A stretch of 64,000 bases of DNA from an uncultured Prevotella sp. (GCA_905234845.1 CAJOIW010000003.1:1-64000); one strand, 5' to 3'. Shown: positions 8,595-17,800, numbered from the stretch's first letter. Notes: generated by a model not told the origin, from the sequence alone. Translations and numbers: made by a program.

Positions 8595-8693
8595 CTTCGC
8601 AAGCGAAGCGTACTGAAGAAACGATTACTTCGCAAGCGAAGCGTACTAAAGAAACGATTACTTCGCAAGCGAAGCGTACTGAAGAAGCGATTT
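8595..8693. repeat. Three tandem 33-bp repeats
   Basis: Units start at 8595, 8628 and 8661. Each holds CTTCGCAAGCGAAG, a 6-bp stem with a 2-nt loop, followed by CGTACTGAAGAAACG. Copies differ by one or a few bases. The 33-bp period keeps a reading frame open on both strands, but the Arg/Lys/Leu-rich products look like repeat translation, not protein. Confidence 0.8.
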
Positions 8694-8750
8694 ACTCGAA
8701 TTACACGAAGCGAGAACGATTTATGTAAAATCGTAAGCATGATGAGAAAA

Positions 8751-8790
8751 AGAAATCCGGCAAATCGTTGTGATTTGCCGGATTTCTTTT
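8751..8790. terminator. Bidirectional terminator between convergent genes
   Basis: AGAAATCCGGCAAATC, a 5-nt loop and a perfect 16-bp complement, followed by TTTT on the plus strand and preceded by an A-run (T-run on the minus). It separates the GH32-like gene from the end of the acyl-CoA dehydrogenase operon. Confidence 0.85.
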
Positions 8791-8809
8791 CTATCATATA
8801 GCTAAAGGT

Positions 8810-10558
8810 CTACTCGCTATCCTCTTCGGTTTCGGGCTCGGCGGCGCGGAAGCTTTCGAGGTCTTCGGCGCGGAAGGCCTTGATGTAGGCTGCCTTGCCG
8901 AGGATGTCTTCCTCTGCCATGCGCACGTAGACGTTGGCCGACTTGCAGAACAGCTCAGGTGCCTTCGCTGCGTCGCGGATGATGAGGAGCGACATGACAA
9001 GCTCGGCGGTGATGTCGTAGAGTCGGCGGGCCAGGAAGTCGAAGGCATCCTGGTTGTCGAGACCCTTGGCATGGTTGAGTGCATCCTCGTAGACGGGAAT
9101 GAGTCGCTCGATTCTCTCGAGAAGGTGAGAGGTGAGAGGTGAGAGTTGAGAGCTCTTCAGTTCGGCCAGCATCTCCTTGATGTTGTTGAGCATGGTGCCG
9201 TTGGAGATGTAGCGTATGGCCGCTACGACCTGCAGCTGGGTTGTGCCTTCGTAGATGGAGAAGATGCGGGCGTCGCGGAAGAGGCGCTGGCTCTTGTACT
9301 CCATGATGAAGCCCGAACCGCCATGTACGGAAATGGCGTCGTAGGCGTTCTGGTTGGCATATTCTGAGTTCATACCCTTGGCCAGCGGGGTGAAGGCATC
9401 GGCCAGACGCTGATACTTCTTCATCTCCTGCTTCTCTTCGGGAGTGAGTTTGCGGTCGCGCTCGATGTCTTCCAGACACTTGTAGACGTCGACGTAGGCG
9501 GCTGTCTCGTAGAGCAGTGCGCGGCCGGCGTCGAGCTTGGCCTTCATGCGGCTGAGCATGTCGTAGACGGCGGGGAAGTTGATGATTTTCTCACCGAACT
9601 GCTGACGCTCCTTGGCGTATGCCAGACCCTCATTGTAAGCCTCCTGCTCTACGCCCACGCTCTGTGCTGCGATACCCAGACGGGCACCGTTCATCAACGC
9701 CATCACATACTTGATGAGTCCGAGACGTGTCGATCCGCACAATTCGGCCTTGGCGTTCTTGTAGGTTAGCTCACAGGTAGGCGAGCCGTGGATACCGAGT
9801 TTGTGCTCGATATGGCGCACGTCGACACCGCCGTCGCGCTTGTCGTAGATGAACATCGACAGGCCGCGCCCGTCCTTCGTGCCTTCCTCTGAACGGGCCA
9901 GTACGAGGTGGATGTCGGAGTCGCCATTAGTGATGAAACGCTTTACACCGTTCAGCCGCCAGCAGTCCTCCTTCTCATCGTAGGTGGCCTTGAGCATGAC
10001 GCGCTGCAAATCTGATCCGGCATCGGGCTCGGTAAGGTCCATCGACATGGTTTCCCCAGCACATACACGGGGGATATATTTCTGCCGCTGCTCCTCGGAG
10101 CCAAACTCATAGAGCGTGTCGATGCACGACTGCAACGACCAGATGTTCTGGAAACCGGCGTCTGCGGCGGAGATGACCTCACTCAGCATGGAGAACACCA
10201 CATTAGGCAGGTTCAGTCCACCATAGCGACGCGGCATGGAGACACCGTGCAGGCCAGCCTTGCGGGTGGCGTCGAGGTTCTCAAACGTTTTCGACGCATA
10301 AATCATACGGCCATTCTCGAGATGCGGACCTTCGAGGTCAACGCTCTCCGAGTTCGGCTCGATGATGTTAGCAGCCACGTCGCCTGTGATGTCGAGAATC
10401 TGACGATAGTTCTCAATGGCGTCGTCGTAGTCAACAGGAGCAAAGTCAAACTTGTCCTTGTCTTCGTAGAACTTCTCTTTGAGTTCCACAAGGCGCTTCA
10501 TCAAGGGATGTTCCAGATGAAACGCTATTTCCGGGTGGTCACTATAATAGTTTGCCAT
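8810..10558 (-). CDS. Acyl-CoA dehydrogenase
   Basis: A 582-aa FAD enzyme with the full acyl-CoA dehydrogenase fold: N-terminal helical region, central beta domain (MDLTEPDAGSDLQ, a substrate/FAD segment) and C-terminal helical domain (VGVEQEAYNEGLAYAKERQQFG, and the HGGSGFIMEYKSQRLFRDAR region). It passes electrons to the ETF encoded just upstream. It belongs to the longer (~580 aa) family with an extra C-terminal domain. Residues ~470-480 (SSQLSPLTSHL) are encoded by a GAGAGGTGAGAGGTGAGAG heptamer run at 9124-9154, which looks like an in-frame microsatellite insertion. The actual acyl substrate is not predictable. Confidence 0.93.
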   Translation of the reverse strand: MANYYSDHPEIAFHLEHPLMKRLVELKEKFYEDKDKFDFAPVDYDDAIENYRQILDITGDVAANIIEPNSESVDLEGPHLENGRMIYASKTFENLDATRKAGLHGVSMPRRYGGLNLPNVVFSMLSEVISAADAGFQNIWSLQSCIDTLYEFGSEEQRQKYIPRVCAGETMSMDLTEPDAGSDLQRVMLKATYDEKEDCWRLNGVKRFITNGDSDIHLVLARSEEGTKDGRGLSMFIYDKRDGGVDVRHIEHKLGIHGSPTCELTYKNAKAELCGSTRLGLIKYVMALMNGARLGIAAQSVGVEQEAYNEGLAYAKERQQFGEKIINFPAVYDMLSRMKAKLDAGRALLYETAAYVDVYKCLEDIERDRKLTPEEKQEMKKYQRLADAFTPLAKGMNSEYANQNAYDAISVHGGSGFIMEYKSQRLFRDARIFSIYEGTTQLQVVAAIRYISNGTMLNNIKEMLAELKSSQLSPLTSHLLERIERLIPVYEDALNHAKGLDNQDAFDFLARRLYDITAELVMSLLIIRDAAKAPELFCKSANVYVRMAEEDILGKAAYIKAFRAEDLESFRAAEPETEEDSE

Positions 10559-10574
10559 ATTTCTTTAATTTTTA

Positions 10575-11044
10575 GAAGTTATGAAGTTAAAGAAGTTAAA
10601 GAAGTTAAGCCGATAGACATGCTATAGCTCGTTGCCGAAATTGTTGTCAACTAAGCCTTTACAATAAGCGTTAAGCGTTTTACTGCATTCCTCAATAGTT
10701 GTGGCTAAAAGCTCATAGCTGTCCTCATTGATATATCCAAGATCTTTAGAAAGGATAATATAATATCTGCATTCTTCGAGACTTCCTTGGGCTATATTGT
10801 AGAAACGCAGTTTGTCTGCTCTGCTCAGTTTTTTGTACCCTTCAGAAATATTGGCCGGTATAGATATGGCTGCACGCTGGAACTGAGAACACAAACCAAA
10901 CTTCTCGAAATCAGGGTAAGTCTTAGTTACCCTATATACAAGAAGTACAAACTGGTGCGCCTTCTGCCATGCGACAATACTCTGAAATTGGTTCGTCATA
11001 ACTATTGGCTTAACTTCTTTAACTTCTTAACTTCTTTAACTTCA
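10575..11044 (-). mobile_element. S23 gene unit with inverted terminal repeats
   Basis: About 470 bp lying exactly between etfA and the acyl-CoA dehydrogenase gene. The right end (11007-11044) begins GGCTTAACTTCTTTAACTTC and ends CTTCTTTAACTTCA; the left end (10582-10611) is its near-perfect reverse complement, TGAAGTTAAAGAAG...GTTAAGCC. The ends are built from GAAGTTAAA nonamers. The only gene inside is a four-helix-bundle S23 protein. The layout suggests an inserted unit; no target-site duplication was established. Confidence 0.65.
10622..10999 (-). CDS. Four-helix bundle protein, S23/IVP family
   Basis: A 125-aa helical protein of the family first known from intervening sequences in 23S rRNA genes. 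Recognisable segments: AWQKAHQFVLLVYRVTK near residue 10, FGLCSQFQRAAISIPANISEGY in the middle (conserved, with the SIPANI(S/A)EG motif), and SLEECRYYIILSKDLGY. Relatives include the accessory protein Avd of diversity-generating retroelements, but no reverse transcriptase or variable repeat is nearby. The molecular function of stand-alone members is unknown. It interrupts the etf operon and sits between inverted repeats. Confidence 0.88.
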   Translation of the reverse strand: MTNQFQSIVAWQKAHQFVLLVYRVTKTYPDFEKFGLCSQFQRAAISIPANISEGYKKLSRADKLRFYNIAQGSLEECRYYIILSKDLGYINEDSYELLATTIEECSKTLNAYCKGLVDNNFGNEL

Positions 11045-11047
11045 GAT

Positions 11048-12142
11048 TTATTTGCTATTCTGTTTGTAATATTTAATCAACTTAGGCACTACTTCCTCGA
11101 CGGTTCCGACGATGACGTAGTCGGCAATTTTGTTGATGGGAGCATCGGGATCACTGTTGACCGAGATAATGATGCCCGAGTCCTGCATACCGGCGATGTG
11201 CTGAATCTGTCCGGAGATACCGCAGGCGATATAGACCTTCGGATGAACAGTGACACCCGTCTGGCCAATCTGACGGTCGTGGTCGATCCATCCCGCGTCC
11301 ACTGCGGCACGACTGCCACCGACCTCGCCATGCAACACCTTGGCGAGTTGGAAAAGCTGGTCGAAACCCTCTTTCGAACCTACGCCATAGCCACCGGCCA
11401 CAACGATAGGCGCGCCCTTCAGGTTGTGCTTGGCGGCCTGCACCTCGTGGGTGAGCACCTTCACGACGTAAGCCTCGGGGCTGACATATTTCGATACATC
11501 GGGATAGACCACCTCTTTGCGGCAGTCGCCCTCGTAGACAGCTTTCTGCATCACGCCGCTGCGCACGGTAGCCATCTGCGGACGATGGTCGGGATTGACA
11601 ATCGTAGCCACGATGTTGCCACCAAAGGCGGGACGAATCTGATAGAGCAGGTTTTCGTATACCTTACCCGTTTTCTTGTCTTCATACGAGCCAATCTCCA
11701 GCTCAGTGCAGTCGGCAGTCAGACCACTGGTAAGACTCGACGACACACGCGGGCCGAGGTCACGGCCGATGACCGTGGCACCCATCAGACAGATCTGCGG
11801 CTGCTCCTCCTTGAAGAGGTTCACGAGGATATCGGTGTGCGGTGCCGAGGTGTAAGGGAATAGTCCCTCGCCGTCGAAGACAAAGAGCTTGTCCACACCG
11901 TAGGGCAGAATCTGGTCTTCCACTTTGCCATGGATGCCTGTACCGGCGACAACAGCGTGAAGCTCCACGCCCAGCTCATTGGCCAGCTTACGACCTTTCG
12001 TGAGCAGCTCCTGCGAGACCTCCTGTACGGTTGTACTCTCTATTTCTACATAAACGAAAACAGCCTCACCCCCGACCCCTCTCCGAGGGGAGAGGGGAGT
12101 TGTCAGTTTCGCATTTTGATGATTTTCATTCATACTCATCAT
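11048..12142 (-). CDS. etfA: Electron transfer flavoprotein alpha subunit
   Basis: A 364-aa FixB/EtfA protein. It forms the ETF heterodimer with EtfB (12582-13451) and carries FAD; the FAD-binding C-terminal domain is clear (VVAGGYGVGSKEGFDQLF, then GQIQHIAGMQDSGIIISVN). It would accept electrons from the acyl-CoA dehydrogenase downstream. The N-terminus is odd: residues ~14-27 (TTPLSPRRGVGGEA) are encoded by a palindromic repeat at 12064-12100, and the normal family start (VFVYVEIE...) begins only after it. The start codon therefore lies inside the inserted DUF559 unit. A start two codons later is equally possible. Confidence 0.9.
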   Translation of the reverse strand: MMSMNENHQNAKLTTPLSPRRGVGGEAVFVYVEIESTTVQEVSQELLTKGRKLANELGVELHAVVAGTGIHGKVEDQILPYGVDKLFVFDGEGLFPYTSAPHTDILVNLFKEEQPQICLMGATVIGRDLGPRVSSSLTSGLTADCTELEIGSYEDKKTGKVYENLLYQIRPAFGGNIVATIVNPDHRPQMATVRSGVMQKAVYEGDCRKEVVYPDVSKYVSPEAYVVKVLTHEVQAAKHNLKGAPIVVAGGYGVGSKEGFDQLFQLAKVLHGEVGGSRAAVDAGWIDHDRQIGQTGVTVHPKVYIACGISGQIQHIAGMQDSGIIISVNSDPDAPINKIADYVIVGTVEEVVPKLIKYYKQNSK

Positions 12143-12580
12143 GTTATTTATTGTTTATATAATTCTTCTTTTATCGTTCTTATTACATTTCCTACATTAG
12201 TATTCACCTCTTCATTTTTGAAGCGGAGTATCTTATAGCCTTTTTCACGCAAATAGTCTGCGCGAACTTGATCGTCATGTTGCTGACCGACGGTGTCATG
12301 ATACCCTCCATCAACCTCTATAATCAGCTTTTGCGGAATACAAATAAAATCTGCAATATAATCCATGATAGGATGCTGCCTTCTGAATCGGTATCCTTGT
12401 ATATCATGCCGAAGAGCATTCCAAAGAATCGTTTCGCTTTTGGTCATTTTCTTACGGTTATCCCGTGAAAATGCTTTCAGCAATTCATACCTGTCTGGCG
12501 CAGCTGTTTCATATTTGTAACCCATCACACAAGGAAACTACATACTCCCCTCTCCTCTCGGAGAGGGGCAGGGGGTGAGG
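12064..12580 (-). mobile_element. DUF559 gene unit with 37-bp inverted repeats
   Basis: The ends at 12064-12100 and 12544-12580 are inverted copies, 34 of 37 bases identical. Each has a hairpin (CCCCTCTCC...GGAGAGGGG type) plus a G-rich arm (GGGGGTGAGG), like a REP sequence. The unit lies between etfB, whose stop codon abuts it, and etfA, whose first 27 codons it supplies. The only gene inside is a DUF559 endonuclease-like protein. The same end architecture flanks a second DUF559 domain at 15991-16438. Confidence 0.7.
12148..12528 (-). CDS. DUF559 endonuclease-like protein
   Basis: A 126-aa protein of the DUF559 family (Vsr-like PD-(D/E)XK nuclease fold). The conserved signature is present: TKSETILWNALR, then GYRFRRQHP, YIADFICIPQKLIIEVDGGYH, and GYKILRFKNEEV. 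The Asp of ADF, Glu of IEVDG and Lys of KLIIE are plausible catalytic positions. Members are often annotated as very-short-patch-repair-like nucleases, but a biological role is not established. The gene stops 5 bp before the etfA start codon and lies within the inverted-repeat unit 12064-12580. I infer it could be the nuclease that moves or maintains this unit. Confidence 0.85.
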   Translation of the reverse strand: MMGYKYETAAPDRYELLKAFSRDNRKKMTKSETILWNALRHDIQGYRFRRQHPIMDYIADFICIPQKLIIEVDGGYHDTVGQQHDDQVRADYLREKGYKILRFKNEEVNTNVGNVIRTIKEELYKQ

Positions 12581-12581
12581 C

Positions 12582-13451
12582 TTAAATGATTTTTTCACTA
12601 ATGAGTTCTTTGACCATACTCTCTATATCAGCGTCAGAGCCTGTCAGCGTTTTGCTTTCCTTCGCTTGGAACACGATGTTCTTCACAGCCTTCACCTTGG
12701 TGGGCGATCCGCTGAGGCCGCACTGCGAGGCATCGCCGTCGACATCGGCCACTGACCACTGGTTCAGCGTCAGCTCAGGACGCTCGTCGTAAAGACCGTC
12801 GTAGGCAGTACCCTCGGCAGGCCTTTCCATCGGACAAGTAGCACGCTTGTATTTCATCACCAGCTTCGCATTGCGGGGGCGGCATGGTGCGGCACTGCCG
12901 TTCACGGTAATCACAACGGGCAACGGAGCCTCCACGGTCTCCACACCACCATCGATGACGCGGCGGACGAGCGCTTTTCCGTCTTCCACTTTCAGAATCT
13001 CCTCTGCATAAGTCACTTGGTTGAGCCCGAGCTTCTGGGCCACCTGCGGACCCACCTGAGCGGTGTCGCCGTCGATAGCCTGCCGGCCTCCGATGACAAG
13101 GTCCACATCGCCGATTTTCTTGATAGCCGTAGCCAAGGCATACGACGTAGCTAGCGTGTCGGCACCGGCGAAGAGGCGGTCGGTAAGGAGCCAGCCCGTG
13201 TCGGCACCGCGATACAGACCCTGACGGATAATCTCGCCGGCACGCGGCGGACCCATCGTGAGCACGCCCACGGTCGTGCCCGGATGCTGCTCCTTCAGGC
13301 GCAGCGCCTGCTCCAGGGCGTTCAGGTCCTCGGGGTTGAAGATGGCGGGCAGGGCGGCGCGGTTGACAGTGCCCTCGGCAGTCATCGCATCCTTGCCCAC
13401 GTTGCGGGTGTCTGGCACTTGCTTGGCCAGCACTACAATTTTCAAAGCCAT
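12582..13451 (-). CDS. etfB: Electron transfer flavoprotein beta subunit
   Basis: A 289-aa FixA/EtfB protein. The start at 13451 gives the family N-terminus MALKIVVLAKQVPDT; an upstream in-frame start would lie in the promoter. The AMP/nucleotide loop region VIGGRQAIDGDTAQVGPQVAQ and the signature TVNGSAAPCRPRNAKLVMKYKRA are present. It is the first gene of the operon etfB-DUF559-etfA-S23-acyl-CoA dehydrogenase, driven by a well-formed promoter at 13494-13524. Confidence 0.95.
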   Translation of the reverse strand: MALKIVVLAKQVPDTRNVGKDAMTAEGTVNRAALPAIFNPEDLNALEQALRLKEQHPGTTVGVLTMGPPRAGEIIRQGLYRGADTGWLLTDRLFAGADTLATSYALATAIKKIGDVDLVIGGRQAIDGDTAQVGPQVAQKLGLNQVTYAEEILKVEDGKALVRRVIDGGVETVEAPLPVVITVNGSAAPCRPRNAKLVMKYKRATCPMERPAEGTAYDGLYDERPELTLNQWSVADVDGDASQCGLSGSPTKVKAVKNIVFQAKESKTLTGSDADIESMVKELISEKII

Positions 13452-13493
13452 ATCTATATATTTAATAATGTGTAAACGTATCCAATCAGTCGG

Positions 13494-13524
13494 CAAAATT
13501 ACAAACTTTTTACGACCTGCCCAA
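13494..13524 (-). promoter_or_regulatory. Promoter of the etf operon
   Basis: On the minus strand TTG (13522-13524), 20-bp spacer, TAATTTTG (13494-13501). It faces the SDR promoter at 13552-13582. Confidence 0.75.
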
Positions 13525-13551
13525 ATTAAAACCTCAAAATCGCAAAATAAT

Positions 13552-13582
13552 TTGGACGGCCAAGCATTTCTTCGTACCTTTG
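13552..13582 (+). promoter_or_regulatory. Promoter of the SDR gene
   Basis: TTG (13552-13554), 20-bp spacer, TACCTTTG (13575-13582). The leader to the ATG at 13657 is about 67 nt. Confidence 0.75.
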
Positions 13583-13656
13583 CAGCAACATACCGCTAAC
13601 GTCAACTTCGACATCAACGTAGAAACATTATCAACACATAAAAACGACAAAAAACA

Positions 13657-14364
13657 ATGGAAAAGACTGTATTAGTGACGGGTGCCAACAAAGGCATCGG
13701 ATTCGGAATAGCGAAGCACCTCGGCCTCAGCGGCTGGAAGGTTGTCATCGGCGCGCGCCATCAGCAACGTGCAGAGCAGGCCATCAGCGAGCTGGAGTCG
13801 CTTGGCATCGACGTGGCCGGATGGGTAAACATTGAGCTGGCCGACCTCGCCGGCATAGCAAAAGCCGCCGAGGAGGTGAGCGAGCGGTTTCCCGAGCTGT
13901 CGCTGCTGGTGAACAATGCCGGCATCCCGGGCGACATGAGCGTAGACGGACTGCACACGGACATCAGCGACATCAAGGCGACCCTCGACGTGAACTTCAT
14001 CGGCACCTTCGCGCTCACCAAGGCGCTGTGCCCACTGCTTGAGAAGAACGGCGGAAGAATCGTCAACGTCACCGTGCCGTCAGCAATCAGCCCCTACTGG
14101 CATCCCCTGGCCTATGTGGCGAGCAAGGCCGCGCAGAATGCCATGATGGGCATCATGGCCATGGAGTTCCAGCAGAGCAACACCCCCCTGGAGATTTTCT
14201 CCGTGCATCCAGGTCCCACCACAACCGACCTGAACGGCAACATGTGTCTACCCGGGTTCCACGACATCGAGACCGTGGGCAGCAAGATGGCGGCACTCAT
14301 CAACGATGGCAGCAGCCATCAGGGAGAGTTCATCGAACTCTACCCCATCGTCAAGGAAGATTAA
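13657..14364 (+). CDS. Short-chain dehydrogenase/reductase
   Basis: A 235-aa classical SDR. TGANKGIG (residues ~8-15) is the NAD(P)-binding motif, NNAG (near 86) is present, and YVASK (about 151-155) supplies the catalytic Tyr and Lys. The Ser of VPSAIS is the likely third member. Residues after the coenzyme loop (GARHQQRAEQA) suggest NADP preference, which is an inference. It is a single-gene unit with its own promoter and a terminator at 14407-14450. The carbonyl substrate is unknown. Confidence 0.9.
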   Translation: MEKTVLVTGANKGIGFGIAKHLGLSGWKVVIGARHQQRAEQAISELESLGIDVAGWVNIELADLAGIAKAAEEVSERFPELSLLVNNAGIPGDMSVDGLHTDISDIKATLDVNFIGTFALTKALCPLLEKNGGRIVNVTVPSAISPYWHPLAYVASKAAQNAMMGIMAMEFQQSNTPLEIFSVHPGPTTTDLNGNMCLPGFHDIETVGSKMAALINDGSSHQGEFIELYPIVKED

Positions 14365-14394
14365 CCGCACCGACAACCCCAAGCCTGCGAGTCT

Positions 14395-14803
14395 TAAAAA
14401 TCATTAAATCCGGACGCGGAATTTTAACAGATTCCGTCCGGATTTTTTTCAATTCTACGCGAGTGAGACATATATCTTTCGGAAATGAAGCATAAAAAGA
14501 GAAGAACGAAGAATGTGGTTTGAAGGTGAAACATATATGTTTCGGGTGGCGAAAAGCAAGGTTTTGGTGTGCGAAAGACGGTCTTTCGCAACCCGAAAGC
14601 TAAGCTCTCGCAAGCGAAAGGTATACCTTTCACCTGACGAGAGAGGAGGAACGAGCATCAAAAAGGACTTATCACACTTATTACCAGCGAGTTAGCTAAA
14701 CTCGCGATTTTAGCCCGTTTTTGACTCCGAGCAAAGACTTGGTGGAAAAATCGCCAGAAATGAAGTTAAAAGAAAATCGCCAATCGTTAAAAAATATGTA
14801 ATT
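14395..14803 (+). repeat. ~400-bp modular repeat, copy C (diverged)
   Basis: Same order of modules as copies at 34619 and 62853: a terminator hairpin (14407-14450, AATCCGGACG...CGTCCGGATTTTTTT), TCTACGCGAGTGA, palindromes of the GAAACATATATGTTTC and GAAAGACGGTCTTTC (14573-14587) type, CGAAAGCTAAG, CAGCGAGTTAGC, and an end module GTTAAAAGAAAATCGCC. Sequence between modules is diverged. The hairpin serves as terminator for the SDR gene. Confidence 0.65.
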
Positions 14804-14815
14804 CGGACTGCAATG

Positions 14816-17800
14816 TTAAGATTTCTCCCCTGACATTGATTTCGTCATCTCCTTATACAGCTTAAACAACTCAGCCACGCACTGGCTCTCTGTCATCGTT
14901 TTCACATTGAAGCCATAAGCCTGCATCACGGCACGGTCGTTGTCTTGATGGGCTTTGCGAAGTTCTGCGGGCATCGTCAGCTCGTCGTAAAGGTCGGCAA
15001 GTGATGAGTCAGGATAGAGGGCACGGGCATCAAGGATGGCTTGTGCAGTCTGCTCTATCTTTGCCCGTTGCTCATCGGTTACTTCTATGGTCAACGCCCC
15101 CCGTCCCCCTCTAATCTTAGAGGGGGAGTTGGTTAGGGTAACTTGTGCTACTTCGGTAGTCAACGCCCCCTGCCCCCCTCTAATCTTAGAGGGGGAATTG
15201 GTTAGGATGTCCTGTGTTACCCCTGTGTCAGAGGGGGAGTTAGCTGGGGTAACTTGCTCCCCCTCTAAGATTAGAGGGGGTTGGGGGGCGTTGACATCGT
15301 GAGATCCAGGCCAAGGGAAATTGTTATAAACCACATCCTTTGAATAACGATAGTCGCTCTTTAATCGTCCACACACCGCCCGCATCCAAGCCATGTGGAC
15401 GTTGCTCTCCAAAACTCCGAAATGGTAAAGCGTAGCATCAGGGATGATTAGAACAAGATTGCTAGCAAGTGCGTCAGGTGTCATAAAACCCATCGGAACA
15501 TATCGGCGTTTCTCAGACGATACTGATGGAATAATGATGAAATTGCTACTGGGCATATTCTCAACATGGAATCGTGTAGGTCGGTCTGCAAGCTTGCGTG
15601 TACCGGCACTACTGCTTGACAACCGAAGGTTCCTAACGGCTTCTACCCGTTTCAGACAATGGGGCATCTGTCTTAATTCTGCTGGTGTGCAATCGCCCAA
15701 CCATAAACAATAGCGTGGTTTCTGATGGATAAATTCTTCTGAACCATACCACAGTTTAAAGTATTGAGCGGCTTTTGGTTCTACTTTGCAGAAATCTTCC
15801 ATTTGCTCTTTTGTAAACAGATAGTTGCCTCCATCAATTGGCTTATTGCCAATACCAATAGGGGGAACGTCACATAGCGGGAGATTGCGACTCCCGACAA
15901 ATACGTCTGGCGCATCCATCAAATATGCGTTAATATGGTTCGTCTTGATGACACGCTTTCCGTCGTAGATGACACATGCAGGAGTAATCGGCTCCCCCTC
16001 TAAGCTTAGAGGGGGCTGGGGGGCGTTGACCTCTCTCTGCACCTTTATAATACTGTTGACAATAGCCTGCGGCTGATTGAAAACCACTTTGTTTTCAAAA
16101 TGTAGCGTTTTTATGCCATACGTTTGCAGCAAGTCTCTGTCGCGTGCCATGTCGCGTTCTGGATTTGCACCATAATAATGATAGTCACCATCAAGTTCTA
16201 TAGCAAGTTTCAAAGCTGGGCAGTAGAAATCGAGTATATAGTGCCCCACACTATACTGTCGACGGAACTGCAAACCCTCTATCTGTCTGCCTTTCAGAAT
16301 GTTCCACAGTGCGCCCTCAGCAGGAGTACCGTTGGAACGCAGTTGGCGGCGGAGGTCTTTCATGTCAGAAGTGTTCATGACATGCTCGGTGGCTGTAGTC
16401 AACGCCCCCTGCCCCCCTCTAATCTTAGAGGGGGAGTTCGTTTGCACTGGGCGTTCGGCGGAGAATCCTACGATGACACAATGCACATGGGCTTTAGAAT
16501 TTGACTCGCTATCCCAACGGAATGTGCGATGTGCAAAATCAATACGCAGACCATCTTCCATCAGAGATTGCCAAAGATTAGCCACCTGCTCGCCTTGACA
16601 AATACTGTTTGTAGAAACGAAAGCAGCTTTAGTCTTATGCCCTCTCATGAGTTGCCAAGCCTTTTTATACCAGCAACAAACATAGTCTAAGTTACCAACA
16701 TTTTTCCATTTAGGCCCGAAGATATTCACGACATCCTGCTTTTGGCTTTCATCCATCTGACGGGCGCCGATAAACGGAGGATTGCCAATAATATAATCGT
16801 AATGAATGCCTATTTTTGTAGGAGGCTTCGGTCCTCTTTCCATGCCAGTCGTTATCAGGTTAACCTCATTGTACTCTGCTACAGGCTCACTGGCCATCAA
16901 TGGCTCATCCTCAAATATGACATAGGTGTTTTTGGCATGAATAGTCGGAATGTCTGATGGCAGTTCTATAACGTCCCAGTCCATCCGCAAGGCATTGCCC
17001 TCGCGTATATTATGGTAGGCCTTCAATGGTAGGAAGTCGATGTCTCGGCGGATAATCTTCTCCGTCTCTGTCAGCATCTGAGCCTCGGAGATCCAAAGGG
17101 CAGTCGTGGCTACGGTGACGGCAAAATCGTTAATCTCGATGCCATAGAATTGTTGGATGCTTACCTTGATGGGGTTCACCTCTTCAAAACCGAGGAACGC
17201 CTGACCGTGATAGCGCTCGCGGATGACTTCATTTTCCAAACGACGCAACGACAGATAGGTTTCGGTAAGGAAATTGCCGGAGCCGCAGGCAGGGTCAAGA
17301 AATGTCAGCGAGGCCAGCCGCTCTTGGTAGGCATCGAGTTTTTTCTGTCGTTGACGCTCTATCTTTTCTTCCAGTATCTCGTCGAGCTCGTGACGCAGGG
17401 CGTTCAAGAATAACGGGTCGATGACTTTGTGGATATTCTCAATAGAAGTGTAGTGCATACCACCACTTCGACGGGTCTCAGGATTGAGCGTACTTTCAAA
17501 CACGGCACCAAAGATGGTGGGCGATATTTCTGACCAGTCGAAGTCAAGACTGGCATTCTGAAGAAGTGTGGTTTTAAGTTCCTCGGTGAACTGGGGAATT
17601 TCTATCTCTTCTTCAAACAGCCCGCCGTTGGTATATGGAAAGGCTTTCAAATCGTCTTTCAAATACTTGCTGCGCTTCTCCTGTGGCGTATTCAGCACCT
17701 CAAACAGACGAATCAGCGCACTGCGCATGTCGTCAGCATCGTAGCGGTTCAGATAATCGTGGAACTGGTCGTGTGTAAAGACTCCCGCATCCTCTGCATA

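Noticed and set aside
8595..8693. Possible CRISPR array
   Set aside because: The units are contiguous with no unique spacers between them, and no cas gene is present anywhere in the window.
8541..8801. Arg/Lys-rich 86-codon frame over the 33-bp repeats
   Set aside because: The product is simply three translated repeat units and then the terminator hairpin; open on both strands for the same reason.
10622..10999. S23 protein as the Avd subunit of a diversity-generating retroelement
   Set aside because: No reverse transcriptase, template repeat or variable repeat was found nearby; the family resemblance alone is not enough.
10787..11863. A 358-codon plus-strand frame across the S23 unit and etfA
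   Set aside because: It runs through two genes, an element boundary and an intergenic repeat on the opposite strand, and has no motif.
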